Assembly (NCBI RefSeq): GCF_949628215.1
Contig: NC_134288.1
Location: forward strand, 9,555,682 to 9,619,681
DNA: 64,000 nt
Source: Phalacrocorax aristotelis
Lineage: Eukaryota > Chordata > Aves > Suliformes > Phalacrocoracidae
Reading direction: 5' to 3'
Under the pieces are notes generated by a model. That model saw nothing but the letters and a program-made list of their open reading frames with translations. It did not search any database and was not told where the DNA came from. Positions 1 through 12,386 of this stretch are shown here, piece after piece (position 1 is the stretch's first letter; each line of letters begins with the position of its first letter). Position numbers and translations under genes: made by a program.

Positions 1-3000
1 TGCCATGCTTGCTGTGCTGCCTTTTCCGGCTGCCCATCAAGCCCAGCCAGCTGAGAGCTAATCTCCGCGGGACAGCAGGCACAGGGGAAACAGGGGCCTC
101 TTACAACTTGGGGTGAAGCTAACTGTACTCCTGCAGCGGTTTGCCTCCCCAGGGGCTTTCTTGGCCCATTTCCTCTGGGGGCGGTCATGCTGCAGCCCCC
201 TAGTTCCTGCACAGGCCCCCGCTGCAGGGGCGGGAGGACACGTGGGCCCTCCCGGCTGCAGCCTGGCTCTGAGCATGGGGGCTGCAGCAGGGCAGGGGCA
301 GCTTTGCTGCACTGAAGCTGCAGCAGTCGCCCCCTCACATGCTTAGACATTCATGCAGCCTTGCTTGCCACAGCAGGGACCCTCTGCTGCCTTGGGGACC
401 ACCTTATAGCACCCCAGGCTTCCAGGCAGTCTCTCCTGAACCCAGGGGAAATAGCAGAGTGGTCCCCAGGAGCCAGGATGCAACGGGTCCCATGTTCCCA
501 TCATCCCACACACTCATCCCTGCCAGCCTCCTGCGAAACCACACCAGAGCAGCCAGGAGATGGGGGCTGTGCTCACAGGGTCTGTCGCTTCCCAGCACCA
601 ATTCAATGCAGCTGTGATTCTCAACTGTGGCAGATGCTAATGACCAAGAGCCAGGATGATTTCAGATACAGCATCTTCTCCCCACTGGAAATGCCGATGC
701 TGTTCCCTTCACGTGTGAAGGAGCCCTCCAAGCCCTGAGAACAAAAGCCTCAGCAGTGTCTGCCACCCTCCCCCTGTTCGAAGGTGGCAGAGCAGAATCA
801 GGCTCTGCTTCCGCTCCTGCCTTGAGCCTGTGGGGAAGGAAGGAACCAGGGCTCACTGCCTGCTCTGCCTGACCTTGAGCAGGTTGCATGGGAACTGGCA
901 GAGCTACCACAGGAACCCCCAACTTTCGCAGACCTTGTGGGGAGCCACTCCATGCCAAGGGCTTCGAAAGCTCAGTCTTTATCCCTGACCCGGCCTTCCT
1001 GTTTGCAAAATAGGGCATCAAATCTTGGGGTTGGCCAACAGCTGGGAATGAGCTGTGGTGGGTGAGACAAGCTGGGGAGAAGAACCAGCAGGCAATGGCC
1101 CTAGGAGCAGCCTGGAGGTCAGCCCCATGCCAGGCAAAGCCTGCAGCTCACGGTGAGGGTGCAATGTTGTGCCTGGCCCAGCTGAACACCACCCCGGGGG
1201 GAAAGGAAAAGGCATCGCCTCCATGATGGTGCTAATCCTGCACAGAGCAGTGTGGCTGATGAAGCCAGTCTTGCCTCTCCTTGCCTCACGCTGAGAAGGA
1301 CCTGCTGGGGGTGCATGGGGCTACCAGGGGCTCCCATGGCCCATGTGCTGGGGTGAAACCCCCAGTGTCTGCCTCCCTTACTTACTGGGAACAGATGGGT
1401 GAGTGCTGCATTTGATGCCATTGCTAAGGACACACTCCCCCAGGAACAAGCCCTCAGCCTGCCGTGGGACCAGCTTTTCCTGCGCCTGCCCTGCTTGGGA
1501 CAGACAAGGAGGCATACCACCCTGCCTGTGAAGCTGAGCTGCTGCCTCCCATTCTTGTGGGGGGGTGGGGGGAAACTGGTGGTGTCCAAGGCAGTGGAAA
1601 TATTCCTAGCATGTCCTCTTCTCCTAAGCCTTGCCATCTCTCTAGGCACTTCTTTGTCCAGGCACACTGGGAACAATTGGGGTTGCTCAGCCAGACCGCA
1701 GGCTGTCGATCAGCAGAGCGAATGAATACTCAGGCATAAGGAACCCATCTTCTCCCACAGCACGGGGAGGTGGCGACCAGAAACAGGGCCCGTGGCACAA
1801 CAGCACAGGCAGCAAACAATTCCTGGGCACCAGCACCAGTACTAGCCCTGAGAAGGACAGTGGGAGCTCACCAGCCCATCTGAGAAATAGCAGACCGGGA
1901 AGGGATCACCAGGCTTCCCCAGATGCCACCGTGGTGCTTGGGGCTGCACAGTTGGCACAACATGGATGCTCTGAGAGCCAGTGCCAAGGCCCCTATGCAT
2001 ACCCCTGTTGCCAGCCCTGAGTGCCTGCTCTGCAGGCAGCCGAGGAGGAGCTGGGTCTTGGGGGCCATTTCAGAGCCCAGCCCAGCGAGGAGCGCCCCCG
2101 AGCTGCGGCAGGGCTGGGCTGGCCCCTCACACCACTCAGCACCCTCTGGGCAGCCCTATCCAGGACTGATTGCAATTGCTTTCCTTGCAGGCACAGCTTC
2201 GTTACCAGCACCTGGACCCGCTGTGACAAACCCCCCTGTCCCCAACAACCTGGTCCAGCTGCTCCCCTCTGTGACACCCCGAGCAGTGCGGGATGGTGCA
2301 TGGTGGGGGATGCACCCCGCCAGCCACCCGCCTAGGCAGCTCAGCTACCATTTCCCAGCGCTCCCCCACAGTGCACAGCTCCATTTTATAGGGCTGCTCT
2401 GTCCCAGGGGCATCGCTGCAGCAGCGCAGCCGCTAAGGAGGTTATCCCCGACCACGCCACTGAGTTCACGATGGAAAGAGAGGGAAAGCAGGGTTAACCC
2501 TTGTGCTGCTGACACATCCCACAGCACTGGGGAGTATCTTTGTTTGAAAGCACTCTTGATAAGTCCCAGTGGTGAGTGGCTCCCGCGAAACACCGGGTGA
2601 GGAGCCCCTGTGCCATCCCCATGCCGGCCCCTGCACCAGAGCATCCCCCACATCCATATCAGTAGCACTGAGCCCCAAGACAGCCCCAGCCCTTGTGTAC
2701 AGTGTCCTTGGGCTGCATTTTGGGGCGGCAGCCCTAGGAAGGACTGCGTGTGCCCCCCTCAGCAACTGAGTCCAAACCCTTCCCTAAGCTTTGTTTCACA
2801 CCAGTGGGTGGGATGGTAAATAACGAGCGGGACACTGCCAGCCTGTGGACTGGATGCATTGCTTGGCTGAGGCCGCTGGGAGCACTGCTACCCACAGGCA
2901 CCATGGCACTGCTCGTGTTTCGGTGCAAAAATTTGAGTGCTGCAGGCAAGGTCAAGGGCATTTCCCTTGCTGGGACCCTGCTTCACACCACCACCACCGG

Positions 3001-3149
3001 GCTGGCCAGACCCACAGCCGCTGGGGGCTGTCCCTGCACGTTCACCCCACGGCTCCTGGCAGGACTGGCTATGGGGCCCCTGTGGGATGAGGAGCAGGTG
3101 GGTGAGCACAGGCAGTGCTCGCCGGGGAGCACCAGCTGGGCATCTCCAT
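1..3149. other. Upstream non-coding region, no gene seen
   Basis: I find no recognisable exon here on either strand. The sequence is G+C-rich and unique, and its open frames lack convincing splice sites or protein-like composition. In mammals the gene upstream of NOL4L on this side is COMMD7, on the same strand. I looked for its conserved C-terminal COMM-domain residues and did not find them, so the window probably starts in the intergenic interval. Confidence 0.6.
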
Positions 3150-3780
3150 TTCCCGGTCTCAGCAGCCCCGCGGGGCAGGGTTCGGGGTGGGGGTCCCCAA
3201 GCAGGCCCCCGCAGTTTCGTCCATCAATCACATAACTGCTGAGACCGGGCAAACTCACGGCACCGCGGTGAGGCGGGCGCTGCTCCCCGCCCCCGCTGCG
3301 GTGCGCAGCGCGGACCAGCAGAGGGCGCCAGAGCACCGCGCAGCGCCACGGCCCCGCCCCCCCGTCCGGGCGTCCCGCCCCGCGCCCTCCATCCTCCGGG
3401 CATCGCTGCCTGCATCCCTCCCTCCCTCCCCGGGGCATCCCGCCCTCCATCCCCCGGGATCTCTCCCTGCATCTCTCCCTCCCCATCCCCCCTTCCCTCC
3501 CTCCATTGGCCGCCCCCCTCCCTTGCCCCATCCCTCCCAACCGTCCTTCCCCCCGCTCCCGGCAGGCAGGACCCCCCCCAGCAGCCAGAAGCACCATCAC
3601 CCCCCCAGCTCCCACAAGCACTTTCCCAGCCGGGAGCTCCGGAGCCACCCTGGGCCCCCCCCATCATTTCCCCGGGCACCGCCCGGCCGGGCCACCCTGC
3701 GCTAGGCCCCCCCCCCCCACTGCCCCTGCGGCAGCGACAGCCGGGAGCACCGGTACCCGCCGCCCCTAGCGGAGCCCCTT
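3150..3780. promoter_or_regulatory. CpG island with pyrimidine-rich tract
   Basis: CpG-dense from about 3150 to 3400, then a strongly C/T-biased tract (about 3400-3560) of repeated CCCTCC blocks, ending in C-runs near 3700. Donor-like GT sites occur on both strands near 3255-3270, so it could be a promoter, but no linked coding exon is visible. It contains the CTCF motif listed separately. It could be an insulator or enhancer island rather than a gene start. Confidence 0.5.
3315..3328 (+). promoter_or_regulatory. CTCF binding motif, forward orientation
   Basis: CCAGCAGAGGGCGC fits every position of the established CTCF core CCASYAGRKGGCRS. It lies inside a CpG island. A motif match alone does not prove binding. 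Confidence 0.6.
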
Positions 3781-6700
3781 GCACGGGATCAGCCTCCGGG
3801 CTGGGGGCAGGAGCTGTGTCACGGCAGCACACGCCCTCCTCGCTTTCCAGATTTATTCAAAATGCAATAAAACCGAAAACCAACTGTCCCCGTTCTCTGC
3901 CGACACCTGGGTACAATGCCTGAGTGGGCCCCGTCCCACCCCACGCACCCCGTGTTGTGCTGGGTCGGGGCAGTGCATCAGTCGGGTTGGTTTGCTAAGA
4001 GCAGGTTAATAAAAATAATAGGGAGAAACACTGCCTCGCTGGGGGCCACCTCACAGCATCTGGTTACCCAGCCAGGCAGGCTGGTATTTTTAGCTTCCAC
4101 TACTGAGGAAATGGCTGTATGTACATATATATATATATACACACACACACATGTAAAAGTTATCAACCCACCATCTCTGTGGGGCGTGTGGGACACTGGT
4201 GGGTGCCCAGGCCCCCAGCTGCAAGTGGCCTCTGCAGGGCCAGGCCCCCCAGGAAGGCAGCAGAAGCCCAGGATGAGGGGGTGGCTGGCTGCCTGCGGGA
4301 TGCTGGACCCTTTGCTGTCACCCTTGGTGCAGAGCAGGGGACCCCTGGGGTCAGGCAGAGCTCCACAGGCTGGCCTGGCCAAGGTCCCGCTGCATGGGGA
4401 GGGTCATAAGGCCCACGGAACTGGAGCCCATGGAGCACAGCCGGAGCCCCTCCACAGAGTGGCTTTAGCAGAGCACTGCCAGAGCAGGTTGAGGGGTGGG
4501 GGGGAGCACACGCCTTTTCACCAGCTTTTCTACTTGATCTATCTCACATATAAGTGAATTCTGAGCACACAATGCAGTTATTGAATAAAATTATGCTTTT
4601 TTTAGTACTTGTATGCATGTCTTTTTTAAGGCTCTGCCTAGAAACCAACCTTACAGCCAGGAGCAGAGAGATCAGAGGGAAAAGCCAAGCCAACCCCAGA
4701 CCCCACACCAGACTCGGAGGGTTGCAAGCTTAGCACCACTGACAAGAGCAGCTCGCAGGTGGCACATCCATCCCTCACAGGTGACAAGCCCACCGCTCCT
4801 TCCACCCTAGGGAAGGAGGAAAAAGCATTCCTGGATGGGGCAGGGACACGACAAGGAGGTGCAGACGCTGCAGCCAGCCCAGGGGCTGCCTCTCCTCTCC
4901 CTGTCACCATCTCCATCCCCCATGGTGTCAACTCTGTCCTCCTGCAGAGCTCTGCCTGCACCCATGAGGAGGAGTCCTGCCTCCCCCTCCGCCATCTCAC
5001 TCACCCTCCAGGCAGCAAAGCCAAGGCTCAGGCAGCTCCATCTGCACAATGCAGCAAGCACCGGGCCAAGGGGCAGGACCTAGCAATCATGCTTTTTTTG
5101 AGCGCATCATGCTCCCGCCTCGCCAAGGGTGTTAGAAAGGGGTGGCTGTAATAACAGCGCTGTGAATAACTGCGCCTCACTCACCATGGCCTCCGAGCCC
5201 GCTGTGTGCTCCTGCTCTGCCTCCAGCTCCAGCCTCACCCCCTCCCGAGGCCGTTCCCTGCCATGACATGCCCTGGTTTCCAACCTGCCTTATAATCTCC
5301 TGCCCGCAGCCCTGCCCCGGCCCAGGTGCCCACAGTCCCCCAGTCCCCCCACCCAAGGGCTGACCCGTTAACACTTCTCCCTCTTGCAGCTGGTTTGGCT
5401 TTTATGTGTCACTCTCCTCCCAGCAGGACTCCCGTGATCTGGGGGCACAAAAAGCCCCAAATGGCAAATCTGCTGTCCTGTGACAGACAGCATCGCCTAA
5501 ACATGGCACAACACAAAGGGCTTGTGGAGCTGTTATTGCTGCTGATCCCTGCGCCGCCTGGAGCAGAGTCCGCCTCTGTAGCTGGCATTCTGCAAACAGT
5601 CCTCCTGAGGGCCCCCCAGAAGGGCCAGGGTGCAGCTCCCCGCTCCCCAACAGACTGGCCGGAGGGCAGCAGGTACTCTACTCCTCTGTCACCAAAACTG
5701 GCTGCAGTGGCACTGGCTGCGGTGGTGCCATCTGTTCAGCAGGCAGAGCCCTGTGTCACGCTGTGCTGCAGGAGCTATGCCAAAGCGCCTGGACCCTGCT
5801 GGGGTGCCCGCATGGGAACTGGGGTTTGAGGGCAGTGACCAGTGCAATTTTCAGCCCTGGTGAAAAGGCGAGGGCACAGATGCCAAGGGCACGTTCCCGG
5901 CTCTGCAAATGAGCCCTGTGGTCTGGGGCTGTGGGTGCTGGGGCTGCAGGGGTAGCCTGGGGAGAGGGTGCCAGGGCTCTAGTGGGGGCAGCTCACCAGC
6001 CCACCCACATCTTAGCAAGGTAGGTGCCTCATGGGGTCCCAGCAGCAACAGAACACCAGCATGTCCCAGCAAGGACACAGCCATCACAGGGCTGGAGCAG
6101 CACTGGGAAGCCTCATGCTGGGCTCCATCCTGCCCTGCTTGTTCACAAGTGAGAGGATTTGTCAACAGGGAGCTAATGGGTCCCATGAGGCAACCAGCTC
6201 ACCCACCTCCCAGCAACTCCTGCCTGGTGGGCGGCCTCCTGATGACACAGGGTGGCGCAGGCACCAGAGAACAGGCTGGCTCTGAGAAGCCAAGTGCTCT
6301 GGAAGGTCTGCATCTGCTGCCCCACCAAGCACCCCCGTGTGGGGTCCCCAAACCTGCTGCCAGGGCAGCACAGCAGCTCCAGAGGTGCTGACCCCATAAG
6401 GTGTTTCTGAAAGACGCTCAATGTAACCCGGGCAGTGCTTGGCACACGGACCAGCCACACGCAGCGGAAAGAGAAATATTCTTTCACTGGGAGAACAAGA
6501 AGAGTCCTCTGATGGCTGCCTTGTCCCTTGTAAACACCAACTTTGAGAGCATCAAATTACAGCCGCTGCAGCAGCTCCAAACAAGATGATAATCAGGAGC
6601 ACGGGAGGCACTGTGCCTGCACAGCGGGTGCTGCCGGGCAGTGGGGCACACCGGGAGCCCAGCCCAGTGGCACCACCAAGGCCACCACGCTCACTCCTGC

Positions 6701-7269
6701 ACCGCAGGACAGCCAGGCCCAGTGCAGCCGATGGTCCAACAGCCACCCCGACCCCACACAGCGCAGCGGCTCAGCCAAGCCCTGGGGCTTGCAGGAGCTC
6801 CCCTGCCCTCGGCCCAGCTGCCGGCCCTGGCAGCCTGCCTGCATATCCCTGGGTGCAGACGTGGAGGAGGGACCCGCTGGGCACGGGGCCCCATGGCAGG
6901 GAAAGCACCGCGGCTTGGCTGAAGCAAGGCCATGCTGCAGCCCAGCTCACCGCAGCCATGGGTGTGCGGCATGCATGGCTCCCACGGCGAGGGCCAGGGC
7001 AGACCAAGCCCCTGTGGGACAGGGCCTGGTGTGCTGCTGCCGCCTTCCTTCCTAGCATCACGGCTCAGGAGATGCACCATCCCTGCAGCCTGGGGAGTCT
7101 TTGAAAACCCCACCTGCAGCAGGGCCGGCATCCTGGGCACAGCCCTTGCGCCACGGTGAGCTTGCTGCCAAGCAGACCCTTTGCAGGCAGGCACAGCCTG
7201 GCAGAGTGGAGGCCCAGGACCCCGCAGCTCGCAGAGCTGAAGGCAGCTGCCTGCAGCGCAGGGTTCCCC
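3781..7269. other. Non-coding interval with one microsatellite
   Basis: No supported exon. A poly(A)-signal-like AATAAA on the + strand at about 4582 is followed by T-rich sequence, but no upstream coding exon gives it meaning. The TA/CA microsatellite at 4123-4153 is listed separately. The rest is unremarkable, moderately G+C-rich sequence. Confidence 0.55.
4123..4153. repeat. (TA)n(CA)n microsatellite
   Basis: A compound dinucleotide repeat: a run of TA units passes directly into CA units. It is probably polymorphic in length. Confidence 0.9.
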
Positions 7270-7928
7270 ACTCACCTTTGCCCCGCGGCCCCCCCACGCT
7301 GCTCCCCGCCGGGGTCCGGCCACGCAGCGCGGCACCCCCGGGTGGAGGGGGCGCCAGTTCCACCCGCCCCCGCTCCCCGCCGCGGCTCCGGCAGCGGGCA
7401 GGGACCGAGCGCTTCCCTCCGGCCCGGGGCTCCGCCAGCCCCGCACGGCGCGGGGGCACCGGGCGCCGTCCTGCCCCTTCTCCCCTCGCTGCTGGTCCCG
7501 GCCCGCCCCGGGGTCTCCGCGCTCGGCCGGGCCGGGATGCGCCGCGCCGGCGGGGACACGCGGGACCGCGGCTGCGCCTCCACGCCGGCCCCCAGCTGCC
7601 CACGCTGCGGCAGCTGGCGGGGTGGGCGGGCGGCGGATCAGCTGCGCGCCGCGGCCGGGGATCAGCTGCGCTGCGCTGCGCTCCGCTCCGGTTGGGGCCC
7701 CCCCGCCCTGCTCCCCGGGGAGGGGCGGTGGCACCGGCCTCCCCGGCCCCCGCCGGGCACCTCCCGCCCGCCCCTCCCGGGCGCTGCCCGCCCTACCTGC
7801 CCGCCGCCCCTCCCGGCCCTCCCCGGGGCCGCTGGCTGCCGCCCAGCCCGGAGCTGCCCTGCTCTCCTCCTCCTCCTCCTCCTGCGGGCGCAGGCAGCGG
7901 CGTGCACAGCCCTGTCTAATCTCACGGG

Positions 7929-7935
7929 TATAAAA
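7929..7935 (+). promoter_or_regulatory. TATA box in CpG island
   Basis: TATAAAA in G+C-rich flanks. It stands out because most CpG-island promoters lack a TATA box. The duplicated 130-bp segment lies just downstream, inside the predicted transcript. Confidence 0.45.
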
Positions 7936-8000
7936 TCCACTCTGCGGCTTTTGCCGAGGAGGAGACGGAGCGGTTCCCGGGCGGCGCTGGGCTGCGAGAG

Positions 8001-8138
8001 CGCCGGTCGGAGGGGCCGGGGAACCGCACGGCAGGAAGGAGGGAGATGCTCTCCGGCGGTTATTATCCGGCCGAGCCCTCCCGCATATTGCAGCCATAGC
8101 AACAGCGATGGGCTGTCCCAGCCGGAGTCTGCAGTGCA
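8001..8138. repeat. Duplicated segment, copy 1 (CpG-rich)
   Basis: Shares about 130 bp of diverged but collinear sequence with 12257-12386. The best block is 17 identical bases (8089-8105), followed after a short gap by CTGTCCCAGCC (8113-8123). The shared block includes GCAGCCATAGCAAC, which resembles an RFX X-box. This copy keeps its CpGs. Confidence 0.6.
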
Positions 8139-10789
8139 ATAAAAGGAGAGAGAGGGACGCAGGGAAAGAAAGAGCCGCGCGTTGCACTGGGCAATCTCCT
8201 AAGGGGTTGGCACAAACAAACAGCAACTGGAAGCAACTGGAGCCAATCCCCCAGCTCCCTTTGTAATGCTTTCTGACACAGATTCCCTCTCCATGGCTGA
8301 CTTTGCAAGTTTCCCCATCCTCTCCCCTCCTCGCGCGGCTTCTTTTCATGCGACTAAATTATACACGAGAGGAGGGACATGCTGGAAATTCTAGTGAAAA
8401 AATAAAAATGTGCAGGTTTGTGCACGCGGCTGCAGCCTGGCTGCCTCCAGGACTCATTCTGTGAGTGATGAGGGACAGGACCTGGTCCCAAGTCAGTAGC
8501 ATTAAAGCCCGTAAATTTTGAAACCACCACCAAGAAAAAAAGCTTTTCCTGTGGAGAGCAGGAGATCAGTGGTGCGCAGACCAGGGCTGTGCCTGCGGCA
8601 AGACCACGGTGGGTGCTGAGACCGTGGCCCCTCTGTGAGCGGCAGCTGCTGTCCCAGCACGCAGCACCCTTGGGGACGGAAGACGATGCATTCACTTCCC
8701 CTGAGAAACGTCTTGTTTAGGGGCCAGTAAAAAATATGCAAATCTGGCAGGGCTGGGCCTCAGAGCCTCTAAGGCAGCCTTCCTCCCCCCACCTCTGTGG
8801 TTCCATGGGAGTGAGCTGAGCCCTGAGCAGCAAAGGGAAGGGAAAGGCAGGGCCAGAGGGAGCATGGGGGTGGCTGTAGGCTGAGATGTGGGATGCCATG
8901 GAGCAAGATGGGAAGATGTGCACGGGATAGTGGCTCCTCCAGACAGCAGGCATGCGGAGAAGGCTCCTGTTCCCTGCAAGCCCGGGTGGGTGGAGCGTGC
9001 TGTCACTTTTTGGTGCTGGGCAAGCCCGGCATTGCTGTCGCAGAATTGCTGCCTGTGCTCTGATGAGTCAGTAACAGTGCTGCCACGTTTTCCTCCTACC
9101 AGGCAGCGTCCTGTTGCGGGTCGGTTGTGCTCCGCACCAGGACGCTCCCACACACGCGGTGCTGGTTCAGCTCCAGAGCCACGTGGGTGGGTGAATCTCC
9201 GGCAGCAACTCTCCAGGGAAGCCCCTCTGGAGCAAAGGGCTGCACAGGGATGAGGACACTGACCTGCAACCCAGGTGACATGCAGAGCGCCTGGCTCAGG
9301 CGGCGATCCCACGGGACATGGGCATATTCCTGTGCCTGCGTCCCACCTCCTCTGCCAGACAATGAAACACTGCCCTCCTTCCCAAGTCGCAGCAGAACAA
9401 ATAAAGCAAGCGCCATATGGTGCCAAGACACGTTGGAAATGGGGCCAAGCCCAGGAGGTAGGGAGATGGCAAGCCTCCATCCCCACACCAGTCCCCATCT
9501 CGAGCTCTAGGCCAGGACTGGCCCTGAGGGAGCACTGCACCCTGCCCCTCCTCCCTCCACAGCCACTGCCCCACTCCCCAGGCTGCTGGGCACAGCTCCG
9601 CATTTCAGCCATGGCTTTGCAGTGACTCACTTGCCCTCCTCTCTGCCTGCAGTCTTGGGGAGCATGGAAACCAAAGCTGTTCTCCAGAGCCCTTCTTCCA
9701 GTCAGGGCTGGGCTAGGGACACAGGAGTCACTGCTGGACTGACACTGGGACGCTATCAAGAGATAACGCCTTGCACCCTGCCACGGGACAGTGCATGTCC
9801 TCCTACCCTTCCCTCAGAATTATAAATCGGAGAAGAAGCTGTTTCCTAATGCCCCTGCAGCCCTGGGGCTGAAGGAGAAGCTTCCTCACAGCTCCAGGAC
9901 ACCATGGATACAGGACCCTCCTGTGAGCAGAAACTGGCATTGTCTTTCTGCCTGCCACAGTGATCCTCCCACCCAGCCATGCTCCCAAAGACCTGCAGCT
10001 CACAGATGCCCTGCGTGTTTTCAGGCAAGGCACCTCCAAGCACAGGCACCTCGAAGTGAGATACCTCCAAACAGAGCTGGGCATCCCAATGGCTGGGCTT
10101 TCAGAGGTGCTGAGCACGTGCAGTTCCCCTGCAGCCAGCTGCCGGGAGCAGATGCACATCCCCCTGAATGCCCAGCCCACCCTGGCTGCCTGAGGCTAGG
10201 GCCTGACCCGGGACAGCAGATCTGAGATCTTCCTCAGGGGCTGGAGATGATGAGCTCCTGGGGGAAGAGGGGCTCCAGGAGCTCCCAAAACTCTAACAGA
10301 CCTTCTGCAGGTTTAGCAAGCAGATGCCACCCTCAACCATGCCTGGCAGCCCCATTGGCACAGCCACTGTGATACACACCCGCCCTGCCAGCCTCATTTG
10401 CCACATTCCCTCTGCAAGGGCCTCAAAGAAGGAAGCCCTGGGTTCTCCCCTCCAGGCCCAGTGAATAAAATTTAGGATCACTTGAAGGTTTTATAGCCAT
10501 GGGGCTCAACTCTATCACTTGCTAATGTGAGCGGACCATTTGCACCTGAGTCATTCAGATGACAATCAAGTAAGTTGTGCAAGCAAAGCAGTTTATTGAA
10601 TCATACACAAAAATGTAGGGATGATAAGGATCAAACAGGACCCAGAGCAGCCCACAGTTCTCTCCCTGCCATCCTCCTTTCTCGTTTAAAGAGGCAGCTC
10701 TGCCTGATGGAGGGTCCCACCAACCTGGCCCCTGTCCCTACTTGCCACTGGCCTCCAGCAAGACACCCATCCTCTGGAAATGCTCTGCA

Positions 10790-10865
10790 CCAACTAGTGC
10801 TTGCAAGGTGCTCTGCAGATGTGAAGCACTGTATGAGAATGTTCTGCATTATTATTTATTGCCAG
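10790..10865 (+). repeat. MIR/CORE-SINE tail-like relic
   Basis: A short segment resembling the 3' half of ancient amniote SINEs: a GTGCT...GAAGCACTGTATGAGAA block followed by an ATTATTATTTATT tail. It is heavily diverged. Confidence 0.35.
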
Positions 10866-12153
10866 TGTTAGAGATAACGGGAAAAGCAAGGGGCAGCCTT
10901 GTCCTGCACAGCCTACCTAGAATTCTGCAGAGGGAATGTGGCCCCAGCAGAAGGTCCCAGCTGCAATGCTGTTTGTTGGTCAGTGGCTGTGGAGGTCTGC
11001 GCTCATTGTGGTCCCAGCTCCACTCAGACTTCCTACCCTACCACATGTTGATAAACGGAAAAAAATTTACAAAATGCACAAGGGATGCATTGAAGTTCAT
11101 AGTTAAGCAGAGTACAGCAGTGTCTGGTCAGAAGGGGAACCTCTGCAGTATTTTTTCATCTATTAATTCAGAGGTGGGAATTGGCTGAAACAAGGACAAT
11201 TCACAGGATGCAGGGCCGGATCTGGACTTTTGAACACCCCTAGGGTTAGATCCAGGGCAGGATTAAATGCCAGTAGGCAAAAGAACAGCAGCAACACCAG
11301 GAACAAAGGGGACGTGGGTGTTCTGGACAGGCGGTGGTGGTTGGTCGCACAGGCTACTCCTAGGAGCACAGGAAGGGGTTGCTGGGAGGTACGGGGTTAG
11401 GGCATTCTGCGTCCCTGGAGACAGGCACCGCTGGGAAAGCACGTGCAGCTGCAAGGTGAGGCCAGGGATTCAGGGTGGATCACCAGCCAGCGGCTGGCAG
11501 TGGGCTCTGCCAGTGCTGCTCATGCACCAGGGACCATCAAGGAGGATCACCCTGCAGAACAACCCACCTTTCCCAGTGGTGCCAGTGCCCGGGGGATGTA
11601 CCGGCCAGTCATGGCACTGGCACTGCAGCTGCATGCACAGGACAGTGCCCGGGTGCTGCAGGGGCGAGCCGCGTGCACAGCTCAACCCAGCAAGTCACCG
11701 AGCTGCAGGCAGTGGCAGCGCTGGCAGGGAGTCCAGGCAGCACAGCCAGCAGCAGCCTACCCAGGGCAGGGAAGACGGGGAAGCCCTGGGTCCATGCCAT
11801 AACCCAGGATCTTGCAGCTTCCGAGGCCCCCAACTGGTGCGGATGGCCCCTGGGGTTTGCACCATGGGATGCGTATGCCCGAATGCTGTGCTGGCCAGAT
11901 CCTGCTCATCAGCAGACAGGCCTGGGGCCTCTGCCTGGCAGGAGGTATCGCAGGATTGGGCCCAGAGCAATCTGTTCAGATAGAAGTGGGTGGTAAATTA
12001 ATGGAAATGGGAGAACAACTCCCCTGTAGCTCCAAAGTGGGGCATTATCAGCGAGCAGAGCTCTAACAAGCTACAGAGAAGGCTGGAGCCCTCTGTGCCA
12101 TTTCATTGCTGCTGCTCTGCGTCGGATTTCCCAGGAGCCCTGCAGCCTCGGCC

Positions 12154-12178
12154 TCATTAATTATGCAAATGAAAAGGT
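12154..12178. promoter_or_regulatory. Homeobox-octamer motif cluster
   Basis: CATTAATTA is followed directly by ATGCAAAT, the exact POU octamer, and then GAAAA. A homeodomain site fused to an octamer is typical of enhancers. This is a motif observation only, in a region with no gene. Confidence 0.35.
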
Positions 12179-12256
12179 GTTGCCAACGCACCATCCCTAG
12201 GTAGGATCCCTGTGACTGAAGTTGTGCCCTGAACAGTGGCCGCTCCCCTTGCATTT

Positions 12257-12386
12257 GGGCAGGGAGGGTCCGGGAGCACATCAGGCAGGATGGATGTTTG
12301 CAATAATTATCCAGTCATCCCCTTCAAGTGTACTGCAGCCATAGCAACAGACAGATGTTCTGTCCCAGCCAGAGTCCACAGCGAGC
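12257..12386. repeat. Duplicated segment, copy 2 (CpG-poor)
   Basis: Collinear with 8001-8138. Identical blocks are 12334-12350 and 12360-12370. Several CpGs of copy 1 read TG or CA here, as expected after methylation-driven decay. The RFX-like GCAGCCATAGCAAC is intact at 12335-12348. Confidence 0.6.

Larger units (their letters stand above)
7270..8140. promoter_or_regulatory. CpG island, possible bidirectional promoter
   Basis: Very CpG-dense. On the + strand TATAAAA at 7929-7935 would place a start near 7955-7965. On the - strand there are two good donor sites: CAG/GTAGGG with the exon ending at 7797, and AAAG/GTGAGT with the exon ending at 7276. Two identical GGATCAGCTGCGC blocks (7635-7647 and 7659-7671) each contain a CAGCTG E-box. 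I cannot connect either direction to a recognised protein, so a divergent non-coding pair or an unrecognised 5' exon are both possible. Confidence 0.55.
8141..12256. other. Non-coding interval
   Basis: No supported exon. The only repeat-like segment I see is a SINE-tail-like stretch at about 10790-10865, listed separately. An octamer and homeobox-type cluster lies near 12155-12180 at the right end. Confidence 0.55.

Noticed and set aside
4575..4620. 3' end of a + strand gene (AATAAA with T-rich downstream)
   Set aside because: No coding exon upstream supports it; AATAAA is common by chance.
6691..8349. A 552-codon open frame on the - strand
   Set aside because: It crosses a CpG island where stop codons are scarce; Arg/Gly/Pro/Ala-rich with no recognisable domain, and it reads through two good donor sites.
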